A stretch of 43,581 bases of DNA from Deltaproteobacteria bacterium (GTDB lineage Bacteria; Desulfobacterota; Desulfomonilia; UBA1062): contig DSBG01000054.1 of the NCBI GenBank assembly GCA_011046135.1, forward strand, positions 1 to 43,581, written 5' to 3'. Under the pieces are notes generated by a model. It searched no databases. It worked only from the letters and a program-made list of their open reading frames with translations, and was not told the origin of the DNA. The translations under genes were made by a program, and so were the position numbers. Shown here in pieces: positions 6,548-13,274 of this stretch; position 1 is the stretch's first letter; each line of letters starts with the position of its first letter.

Positions 6548-7867
6548 ATGGGGAGCTTGTTTAAAACGGGTGTACGAAGTTTGCTGAAGCCGGCATGTCT
6601 TGTGCTGCTGGTTCTGTTTGTGTGTGTTTCTGGCCAGGTCATGGCAGAAAACAGGCCCGGCGCCGTGAACCTCACGATCTTCGGCGGGTACTATCACTTC
6701 GACCACGATCAGGACTTCGATGATGGATGGACCTATGGGGCCGGCCTGGGATACAACCTCACGGAAAACTGGGGCCTCGAGGCTGTGTACAACTACGTGA
6801 ACAGTAACGATCCCGGGGGCGTCAATCTGAGCACGTATACCTGGGATCCCTATGAGGATGTCGGGGCGCACGTCTACCATTTCGATGCCCTCTACCACTT
6901 CTTCCCAGAAAAGAAGCTGGTGCCGTATCTCGCCGCGGGACTCGGCGGGATAACCGTTGATAACGATCGGCAGGGAGCGAAGACCGACACCGATTTCCTG
7001 GTGAACTACGGCGGTGGATTGAAGTATTTCCTCTCTGAAGCCGTGGCCCTCAGGGGCGATATCCGGCACATCACCTCCTTTGACACGACCAACCACAACC
7101 TCGTTTACACCCTCGGTCTCATGTTTGCCCTGGGTGGAGAAAAGAAGGTGATTGACTCTGATGGAGACGGTGTCCCAGATGATATCGACAAGTGTCCGGG
7201 GACCCCTGCAGGAGTCAAGGTCGATGAGTTCGGCTGTCCCATCGACAGCGACGGTGACGGTGTACCCGACTACCTCGACAAGTGTCCTGGAACCCCTGCC
7301 GGGGTAAAGGTGGACAGGTTCGGCTGTCCCATCGACAGCGATGGTGACGGTGTACCCGACTACCTCGACAAGTGTCCGGCAACCCCTGCCGGAGTGAAGG
7401 TCGACCAGTTCGGCTGTCCCATCGACAGCGACGGTGACGGTGTGCCCGACTACCTCGACAAGTGTCCGGGAACCCCTGCCGGGGTGAAGGTCGATGAGCA
7501 GGGCTGTCCCATCGAAGAGGTTGTCGAGGGTGCCTTTGTCTTCAGAAACATCTATTTTGACTTTGCCAAGGCCGATCTCAAGGACGAGAGTCTCCCCATC
7601 CTGGACGAGGTTGTCATGTTCCTCGAGGGCAGTCCGGATGCCAAGATGGAGATCCAGGGCCACACCGACAACATCGGGCCGGCCGAGTACAACATGAGGC
7701 TCTCACAGCAGCGCGCCGAATCGGTGAAGATATACCTCGTGGAGAGCGGTATCGCTGCAGACAGGCTTGCCACGCGTGGATATGGACTGACCAGGCCCGT
7801 TGCGCCCAATGACACCGCGGAAAACAGGGCGAGGAACCGCAGGGTCGAGTTCGTCCCCATGAAGTAA
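6548..7867 (+). CDS. OmpA-family outer-membrane porin with thrombospondin type 3 repeats
   Basis: 439 residues. ATG 6548 is preferred over ATG 6542 because GAGGAGG (6534-6540) lies 7 bases before it but only 1 base before the earlier one. Order of parts: signal peptide (about 1-30, ending QVMA); an eight-strand OmpA-like beta-barrel (about 35-195, with alternating aromatic strands such as LTIFGGYYHF and FLVNYGGGLKYF); four 30-residue DSDGDGVPD-type calcium-binding repeats (about 203-322); and an OmpA C-terminal peptidoglycan-binding domain (about 330-439, with IQGHTDNIG and NRARNRRVEF). The protein should anchor the outer membrane to the wall. The repeats act as a calcium-stiffened spacer between barrel and wall domain. 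It has its own promoter. Confidence 0.9.
   Translation: MGSLFKTGVRSLLKPACLVLLVLFVCVSGQVMAENRPGAVNLTIFGGYYHFDHDQDFDDGWTYGAGLGYNLTENWGLEAVYNYVNSNDPGGVNLSTYTWDPYEDVGAHVYHFDALYHFFPEKKLVPYLAAGLGGITVDNDRQGAKTDTDFLVNYGGGLKYFLSEAVALRGDIRHITSFDTTNHNLVYTLGLMFALGGEKKVIDSDGDGVPDDIDKCPGTPAGVKVDEFGCPIDSDGDGVPDYLDKCPGTPAGVKVDRFGCPIDSDGDGVPDYLDKCPATPAGVKVDQFGCPIDSDGDGVPDYLDKCPGTPAGVKVDEQGCPIEEVVEGAFVFRNIYFDFAKADLKDESLPILDEVVMFLEGSPDAKMEIQGHTDNIGPAEYNMRLSQQRAESVKIYLVESGIAADRLATRGYGLTRPVAPNDTAENRARNRRVEFVPMK
7154..7513 (+). repeat. Four 90-bp tandem repeats encoding thrombospondin type 3 motifs
   Basis: Four in-frame 90-bp units each encode DSDGDGVPDxxDKCPxTPAGVKVD followed by a short variable stretch and GCPI. 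Units 2-4 are almost identical at the DNA level, indicating recent duplication or gene conversion. The repeat also creates a long but spurious open frame on the opposite strand. Confidence 0.9.
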
Positions 7868-7895
7868 GACAGTTCCGGCTATTATCCGGCTGAGT

Positions 7896-7931
7896 GGGGC
7901 ACGCAGGCGTTGCAAAGCCTGAAGGTGCCCC
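7896..7931 (+). terminator. Strong hairpin after the OmpA-like gene (no U-tract)
   Basis: GGGGCAC (7896-7902) pairs with GTGCCCC (7925-7931), and inside it CAGGC (7904-7908) pairs with GCCTG (7917-7921). It lies 29 bases past the stop codon. The following bases are CCTTGG rather than a T-run, so it may be an mRNA 3'-end stabiliser or an attenuating structure rather than a classical terminator. Confidence 0.45.
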
Positions 7932-8013
7932 CTTGGCCGGCACAGCGTGTTCATTAATTGGATGTGAGTGATCACGTCATTCTTCACATACTGCCACAAG
8001 GAGGTACCATCGC

Positions 8014-8826
8014 ATGGAAGACGCTTTGATCAAGATTCAGGAACTGATAACGCTCTACGGGCTCAAGGTCGTTGCCGCTCTTCTCATCTTCATCATAGGA
8101 CGATGGGTCGCCAAGATCCTTCAGCGCATTACGGGAAAGCTCCTTGCGAAACGCAACGTGGATCCCATGATCACCTCCTTTGTGGAGAACCTCGTCTACA
8201 TCGCGCTGCTCGTGTTTATCGTGATCGCGGCGCTTGCCCAGCTCGGGATACAGACCACCTCCTTCATTGCAATCATCGGTGCTGCAGGCTTGGCCATCGG
8301 CCTGGCACTGCAGGGGTCGCTCTCGAACTTTGCGGCAGGGTTCCTCATCCTCATCTTCAGGCCCTTCAAGGCGGGTGACTATGTGGAGGCAGCAGGGGTG
8401 GCCGGCAGCATCGAGAAGATCCAGGTATTTACGACCCAGCTTGCCACGGTTGACAACAGGACCGTGATCATTCCCAACTCAAAGATCATGGGGGACACCA
8501 TCACCAACTATTCAGCCAAGGAGAAACGGCGCGTTGACATGGTCTTCGGGGTGAGTTACAGCGATGACATCGACAAGGTCCGATCGCTCATCAAGGCCGT
8601 CATCGAGAGTGACAGCCGTATTCTCAAAGACCCCGAGCCCATGATCGTGGTGGGGTCCCTGGGGGACAGCAGCGTGAACTTTACCGTGCGTGTGTGGGTA
8701 AAGACTTCGGACTACTGGGGTGTGTTCTTCGACACCACTGAAGCGGTGAAGAAGCGCTTTGATGCTGAAGGAGTTAGCATCCCGTTCCCGCAGACCGATG
8801 TACACGTGTACCAGGCCCAGAAATAA
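8014..8826 (+). CDS. mscS: Small-conductance mechanosensitive channel (MscS family)
   Basis: 270 residues, the short MscS form. Three membrane helices lie at about residues 15-40, 57-80 and 84-115. The third is the pore helix with the Gly/Ala-rich knuckle GAAGLAIGLALQGSLSNFAAG, which is diagnostic. The cytoplasmic beta domain follows, with FRPFKAGDYVEAAGVAGSIEKIQVFTT and the VIIPNSKIM motif, then the alpha/beta domain to the C-terminus. It opens on membrane tension to release solutes during hypo-osmotic shock. AAGGAGG lies about 10 bases before the ATG. It stands alone between the OmpA-like and ferritin-like genes. Confidence 0.93.
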   Translation: MEDALIKIQELITLYGLKVVAALLIFIIGRWVAKILQRITGKLLAKRNVDPMITSFVENLVYIALLVFIVIAALAQLGIQTTSFIAIIGAAGLAIGLALQGSLSNFAAGFLILIFRPFKAGDYVEAAGVAGSIEKIQVFTTQLATVDNRTVIIPNSKIMGDTITNYSAKEKRRVDMVFGVSYSDDIDKVRSLIKAVIESDSRILKDPEPMIVVGSLGDSSVNFTVRVWVKTSDYWGVFFDTTEAVKKRFDAEGVSIPFPQTDVHVYQAQK

Positions 8827-8981
8827 GGGGGTCGTGAAGAAACTGGTTCCCGGCACACCGCTGCAGGAGCGTTCTGGAGCTGCTTGAGGTGTAACCCCCT
8901 GAACTGATCAACGAGGCACGATGAAAGTATGAAGGCGCCTCGTCAGGGTAGGGGTACCCCGCCATCACGAAAGGAGGGACA

Positions 8982-9506
8982 ATGGAGCCGAATGAGAGAC
9001 TCAGTGCCCTGGAACTGGCACTGAACAACGAAATGAACGAGAGGGAATTTTACCTGAAGCATGCCGAGCGAACCAGGAACCCGGTGGGCAAGGCCATGTT
9101 CCAGGAGATAGCGGACGACGAACTTGAGCACTACCAGCGGCTCAAGGACCTCCACCAGACGTGGGAGAAGAAAGAGAAGTGGCCCCAGAGCGTTCCGCTG
9201 ACCGTGAAGAACACGAACATCAAGGATGTTCTCAAAGGAGCGCTGCAAAACGTGGACAAGGAGGCGGTCAGCGACGACGACGATCTCAAGGCGCTCGCAA
9301 CCGCCACCGCCTTCGAGGCGAAGGGGGCGGAATTCTATGCAGGCCTGCGCGACGCGGTGACGGATGAGCGGGAAAAGGCCTTCTTCGATCTCCTCGCCCG
9401 GATAGAGCGTGAACACTACCTTTCCTTGAAGGATACCGAAGAGTACCTGAAGGATCCTGACTCCTGGTTCCGGAAGAGCGAACACCATTCTCTAGACGGC
9501 GCATAG
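8982..9506 (+). CDS. Ferritin-like / rubrerythrin-domain diiron protein
   Basis: 174 residues, predicted all-helical. Two E...ExxH-type ligand sets of a diiron four-helix bundle are visible: E17 and E21 with DDELEHYQ in the first half, and FEAKGAEFYAGL with IEREHYLSL in the second. This is the rubrerythrin-type ferritin-like domain but without the C-terminal rubredoxin. Such proteins usually reduce peroxide or handle iron in anaerobes, in the cytoplasm. AAAGGAGG sits close before the ATG. A good terminator follows at 9573-9599, so it forms a single-gene unit. Confidence 0.82.
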   Translation: MEPNERLSALELALNNEMNEREFYLKHAERTRNPVGKAMFQEIADDELEHYQRLKDLHQTWEKKEKWPQSVPLTVKNTNIKDVLKGALQNVDKEAVSDDDDLKALATATAFEAKGAEFYAGLRDAVTDEREKAFFDLLARIEREHYLSLKDTEEYLKDPDSWFRKSEHHSLDGA

Positions 9507-9572
9507 ACACCAGGCACACTCATTCCCCGGACAGAGCACTGGCACCAGGTGCTCTGCATGGGAACATCACCC

Positions 9573-9599
9573 CCTGCAGATACCTGCAGGATCTTTTTT
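9573..9599 (+). terminator. Rho-independent terminator after the ferritin-like gene
   Basis: CCTGCAG (9573-9579), a four-base loop, CTGCAGG (9584-9590), then ATC and six T (9594-9599). This is a classical intrinsic terminator 66 bases after the stop codon. Confidence 0.85.
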
Positions 9600-9667
9600 A
9601 TTCAAAGAGCACCGCATTCCTGTGCGGTTCAGGCAGGTATGATCACGGGAACCCACCAATCATTCTG

Positions 9668-9694
9668 TTGACAGGGGAAAAGGGCAGTGATACT
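9668..9694 (+). promoter_or_regulatory. Possible promoter of the ParA-CBM48 operon
   Basis: A consensus -35 TTGACA (9668-9673) is followed by only weak -10 candidates: GATACT at 9689-9694 (15-base spacer) or TACTCT at 9691-9696 (17-base spacer). It would leave a leader of about 200 bases. Confidence 0.35.
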
Positions 9695-9908
9695 CTCCAA
9701 CCATTGAATGTAATGATGTTTCCTGGCCCCAGTGGCCGTGTGGAGAGAGCGCATCCACGAAGCATGTCCTTTAGACGTCATCCCACGAAGACTCCCGTTG
9801 CATTGAGAGAGATCGGTTCATGACGGGAAAGGCTCAGCAGTTGGGTGATCACCGTGGAGGAACAATCAGTGTGAGGCAGGAGTGTAGCGTACTTCAGGGG
9901 AGGGAAGG

Positions 9909-10985
9909 ATGAGGACAATCGCCATTATGAACCAGAAAGGAGGTTGTGGAAAAACCACGACGACCATCAACCTCGGTGCGTGCCTCGCGTTTCTAGAGAA
10001 AAAGGTGCTCGTGGTTGATCTCGATCCCCAGGCTCATGCCACACTGGGCCTTGGGTTGAATCCAGGAGACTATTCAAAGAGTATCTATGATCTTCTCATG
10101 GGCAGAGAAAATGCGCCCATGGCCATCGAACAGGTCATCATACACCTGAACGAGAACCTCTCGCTGCTGCCCTCAGAGATTATGCTCTCCGCAGCAGAAC
10201 CCATCCTGCTCCAGAGGGACCACCGCGAACAGTATCTCGCCGGAGTCCTGGGCCAGATCCAGGATCGATATGAATTCATCATTATCGACTGTCCGCCGAA
10301 TATCGGGATCCTCACCTTCAATGCTCTGTTTGTGTGTACAGAGGCCATCATTCCCATCGAAAGCGGGTTGTTCTCCCTCCACGGACTGGCAAAACTTCTG
10401 GACACCATCAATATCGTGAACCTCAGGAGGGCGGACAAGATTGCAGTCACTGCCCTGGCCACCATGTTCGACCGCAGAACCCGTATCGCCCACGAGTCTC
10501 TGGATGAACTGAAAAAGTACATGGCCGGCAATGTCTTCGAGACGCTCATAAATTTCAACATCAAGCTCAAGGAGGCATCCAGCCTCGGAAAACCCATCAG
10601 CGACTATGCCATGAACTCAACGGGATTCGATGATTACCTCTCTCTGGCCAGGGAGGTGCTCCTGCTGAAAAAGCAGAGCAGGGCCAGGAAAAAGGAGGAG
10701 CAGGAGTTCATCAGGCCGGTCATTACCAAGGATGGGGTTGTATTCACCTATTACTCCCCCAAGGCGAACAAGGTCTACGTGGTGGCTGATTTCAACGACT
10801 GGAAAACGAGCGATACGCCCATGGAAAATGTGGATGGAACCGGCGTGTGGCAGACCATTGTGCCGCTTCCCAGCGGCAGGTATGAATACAAGTTCTTCGT
10901 CGATGGACAGTGGGTGAGCGATCCTGACAACCCCAACAAGATAGAAAATGAATACGGGGAGAACTCATACATCGAGATCAAATAA
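9909..10985 (+). CDS. ParA/Soj-type ATPase fused to a glycogen-binding (CBM48/AMPK-beta-like) domain
   Basis: 358 residues. Residues 1-255 form a complete ParA ATPase: deviant Walker A NQKGGCGKTTTTINLGA with K10 and K15, switch region VLVVDLDPQAHATLGLG, and FIIIDCPPNIG followed by TEAIIPIESG. A short charged linker (about 250-266) leads to a C-terminal immunoglobulin-like carbohydrate-binding module (267-358). Its FNDW (W298), YKFFVDGQW (K328, W335) and C-terminal N match the glycogen-contacting Trp, Lys and Asn of the AMPK beta subunit. ParA proteins form ATP-dependent gradients on DNA to position cargo. Here the cargo-binding part appears to be a glycan-binding domain, which suggests glycogen or alpha-glucan granules. 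Two bases separate it from the next gene. Domain calls are firm; the role is inference. Confidence 0.85.
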   Translation: MRTIAIMNQKGGCGKTTTTINLGACLAFLEKKVLVVDLDPQAHATLGLGLNPGDYSKSIYDLLMGRENAPMAIEQVIIHLNENLSLLPSEIMLSAAEPILLQRDHREQYLAGVLGQIQDRYEFIIIDCPPNIGILTFNALFVCTEAIIPIESGLFSLHGLAKLLDTINIVNLRRADKIAVTALATMFDRRTRIAHESLDELKKYMAGNVFETLINFNIKLKEASSLGKPISDYAMNSTGFDDYLSLAREVLLLKKQSRARKKEEQEFIRPVITKDGVVFTYYSPKANKVYVVADFNDWKTSDTPMENVDGTGVWQTIVPLPSGRYEYKFFVDGQWVSDPDNPNKIENEYGENSYIEIK

Positions 10986-10987
10986 CC

Positions 10988-11833
10988 ATGGATGACACCC
11001 AGGGACCGGTCAGAGGCCTCGAACAGGTAGCCCGATTCTACCTTTCGGACAATCAGGAAGACAGAGCCGGTCTCGAACAGCACCACCCATCGATCGACAC
11101 CCTTCGCACAGTGTTTGTCTGCGCACCCGGTTCTCCGAAGATGAGGACCTTTCTGCTCGCGAACCTCTGCCTCGAGCTTGCCAGAAACAGGCACCCTGTG
11201 ATCATTCGTGATCATCCGGGGGATACGGAACCATCCCTTGAGCAGATGATGAAGGCTCTCCCCACGAGACACACCCCAGAGGGTCTGCTCAAGGTGTGCC
11301 TCTACGGTCTTCCCGACATCCTCATCAAAGCGGGTGATTCCGCGGGGCAGCGACTGCCCTCTCGAGGAGAGGAACCTTCCGCAGGCATTCCCGGTACAGG
11401 ATCAGAATGGTTTTCCCTGGTCGGGCTTTCTGGATCCATCGAACGGCTCAAGGGTATGGGGCAAGGATCGAAGGTTACCCTGATGAGCAGGGATGATCCG
11501 ATGTCTCTCCTGAGATGCTACGCCTGCATACACGTGCTCGCAACGAGCGTCCCTGATCTCTACGTAAGCCTGATTCTCCATGGCGTGGGTGATCCACCAA
11601 CCATGCTCAGGCGTTCTCAGCTGTTTTCCGAGATCGTGTCCCGGAAATGCGGTGTTCGACCCAGATACCTGGGCTCTTTCGTACCCGATGCCTGGCTGGA
11701 GCACTCTATCAACGAAGGAAAACCCCTGGTGCTCTTTCACGAGGCATCCCCTGCACGGGAGCAGATGATAACCATTGCCGACCAGTTTCTCCTCTGGTTC
11801 CGGGAGGATCACTCTGAGGCACGTGTACCATGA
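10988..11833 (+). CDS. Degenerate MinD/FlhG-like P-loop protein, predicted non-ATP-hydrolysing
   Basis: 281 residues, not matching a named family that I can recall. Residues 41-75 have the layout of the first strand, P-loop and first helix of a MinD/FlhG ATPase: TVFVCAPGSPKMRTFLLANL then VIIRD. The P-loop glycines are lost and the Walker lysine position is Arg53. The C-terminal third (VRPRYLGSFVPDAWLEHSI then GKPLVLFHEASPAREQM) closely follows the end of FlhG/MinD proteins, where the chain reads like LGYIPYD...A...P.V...P.S.A. It starts 2 bases after the ParA-CBM48 stop, has no good ribosome site of its own and overlaps the next gene by 4 bases, so it is translationally coupled. It could be a regulatory partner or decoy subunit of the ParA protein. 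The remote-homology call is moderate. Confidence 0.6.
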   Translation: MDDTQGPVRGLEQVARFYLSDNQEDRAGLEQHHPSIDTLRTVFVCAPGSPKMRTFLLANLCLELARNRHPVIIRDHPGDTEPSLEQMMKALPTRHTPEGLLKVCLYGLPDILIKAGDSAGQRLPSRGEEPSAGIPGTGSEWFSLVGLSGSIERLKGMGQGSKVTLMSRDDPMSLLRCYACIHVLATSVPDLYVSLILHGVGDPPTMLRRSQLFSEIVSRKCGVRPRYLGSFVPDAWLEHSINEGKPLVLFHEASPAREQMITIADQFLLWFREDHSEARVP

Positions 11834-12399
11834 CAAGGATACTCAAACCCCTCCACATGACCGACCAGGAGCAGGTCACCCGGATCTGCGCGCACTACTT
11901 TGTGGCGGAACGCGGCTTCGAAATCCTCGAGTATCACCTGGGAAACCTCTACACCGGGAGCGTCGATCTGCTCGCAGCTTACGAAGGACGGATTTACCTC
12001 ATCTTTATCAACACCGCGAATTTTTCAGACACCCTGGTGCGTTCCCTCACGGGATACCAGAGATTCATGCAGAATCGGGAATTTCTCGCAAGGGCCTACG
12101 GCGGAGAGCATCTCGATTTCACTCGGCATCCCGTACTCGCGATCCTGTCTCCTTCTTTTCCGGGCGACACAGCCCTTGTCGTTCAGGAGACACTGCGGAT
12201 ACCTGTAGAATGGTATCGTTACCTGCTCTTCGGATCACAAAGCAACCCGGAACTTTTTGTGGAGGCCCTCGATCGAGAAAAGGCAGATCCACCGCTTGAG
12301 GAGGTGGATCTTGGTGCGCTCAGAACAAACCTTCACATCGAGCACGCCGGACTCAGCGACGAAGACATTCTGGATTTTCTCGAAAAAATCCGTGCATGA
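11830..12399 (+). CDS. Unknown protein, possibly a degenerate PD-(D/E)XK-like fold
   Basis: 189 residues; I do not recognise a named family. The N-terminal 70 residues (ERGFEILEYHLGN, then GSVDLLAAYEGRIYLIFIN) follow the alpha-beta-beta-beta order of restriction-endonuclease-like folds. E31 and D46 are in place, but the final E-x-K is replaced by I-F-I-N, so catalysis is unlikely. A second part (about 95-150) has HPVLAILSPSFPGDTALVV and VEWYRYLLF. The acidic C-terminus (LSDEDILDFLEKI) could be a short interaction helix. The start codon overlaps the previous stop as ATGA, placing it in the ParA-CBM48 operon as its last gene. There is no signal peptide or membrane segment, so it is cytoplasmic. 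Confidence 0.5.
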   Translation: MTRILKPLHMTDQEQVTRICAHYFVAERGFEILEYHLGNLYTGSVDLLAAYEGRIYLIFINTANFSDTLVRSLTGYQRFMQNREFLARAYGGEHLDFTRHPVLAILSPSFPGDTALVVQETLRIPVEWYRYLLFGSQSNPELFVEALDREKADPPLEEVDLGALRTNLHIEHAGLSDEDILDFLEKIRA

Positions 12400-12566
12400 G
12401 TCACGCCTGGAACACACAGGCCAAACCAGAGGATTGAGCCCGCGTTACGCCCCGTATCCGAATCCTGATGCCCCGTGTCCGTTCTCTTTCACGGTTTCCT
12501 TTGAACACGGGATCGTTATTATACTATTCAAGATGGACGTGACGAATCCCCGAAGGAGGCCCACAG

Positions 12567-13274
12567 ATGACAAAGACACGGTTTGTCCTGATGGTCGTCG
12601 TTGTTCTCTCAGCCGGCCTTTCGGGCACCCTCTCCCTTGCCAGTGATGTTCCTTCGCTGAGGAGCGCGATGGTGAAAGATCAGATCCGTTCTCGCGGGAT
12701 CGACGACCCGGCGACACTGAAGGCAATGGGTGCTGTTGAGAGGCACCTGTTTGTTCCGGAGTCGCTCAGATCGAGCGCCTACCGCGATAGACCTCTGCCC
12801 ATCGGTCATGGCCAGACCATCTCGCAGCCATATATCGTCGCCTACATGACGAGCGTGATCCAGCCACGGGAAGACTTCACTGTTCTCGAGATCGGAACAG
12901 GCTCGGGGTACCAGGCCGCGGTTCTCTCGGAGATCGTGAAGCGTGTGTACACCGTTGAGATCATTCCCGAACTCGCGGAATCTGCGACGAAGCGGCTTCA
13001 GGGCCTGGGATACGCCAATGTGAGCGTGTCGCGGAACGATGGATATTTTGGATGGAAGGAGTACGCTCCCTATGATGCCATTGTCGTCACGGCGGCTGCC
13101 GACTTCATACCGCCTCCCCTGATCGAGCAGCTCAAGGATGGCGGAAGAATGATCATTCCCGTGGGTTCTCCGTTCATGGTGCAGACACTGACCCTGGTGG
13201 AGAAACAGGGAGACACGATCACCACCACGGCCCTCATGCCGGTACGGTTCGTCCCCTTCCGGAGAGGGAATTGA
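12567..13274 (+). CDS. pcm: Protein-L-isoaspartate O-methyltransferase, exported form
   Basis: 235 residues. The methyltransferase begins with LRSAMVKDQIRSRGIDDPATLKAM, then PLPIGHGQTISQPYIVA, the SAM-binding motif VLEIGTGSGYQAAVLSEI, and YDAIVVTAA with the PVG loop; all are PCMT hallmarks. The enzyme methylates isoaspartyl residues in damaged proteins to start their repair. An N-terminal hydrophobic segment (about residues 5-25, ending SLAS) looks like a signal peptide, so this copy probably acts in the periplasm, where SAM supply is a puzzle. GAAGGAGG lies about 9 bases before the ATG. A -10-like TATACT is at 12520-12525 with no clear -35. The next gene starts inside its stop codon. Confidence 0.9.
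   Translation: MTKTRFVLMVVVVLSAGLSGTLSLASDVPSLRSAMVKDQIRSRGIDDPATLKAMGAVERHLFVPESLRSSAYRDRPLPIGHGQTISQPYIVAYMTSVIQPREDFTVLEIGTGSGYQAAVLSEIVKRVYTVEIIPELAESATKRLQGLGYANVSVSRNDGYFGWKEYAPYDAIVVTAAADFIPPPLIEQLKDGGRMIIPVGSPFMVQTLTLVEKQGDTITTTALMPVRFVPFRRGN

Larger units (their letters stand above)
9507..9908. other. 402-base intergenic region with terminator and candidate promoter
   Basis: Contains a 25-base hairpin without U-tract (CAGAGCAC at 9532-9539 pairing with GTGCTCTG at 9549-9556), then the intrinsic terminator at 9573-9599, then a candidate promoter at 9668-9694. The remaining 200 bases before the ParA-like gene hold no frame with a convincing ribosome site and no recognised RNA family. 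It would be a long leader for that operon. Confidence 0.5.

Noticed and set aside
6527-7663. A 378-residue minus-strand frame opposite the OmpA-like gene
   Set aside because: Its repeated sequence is just the antisense of the 90-bp repeats; the plus strand has signal peptide, barrel and OmpA domains.
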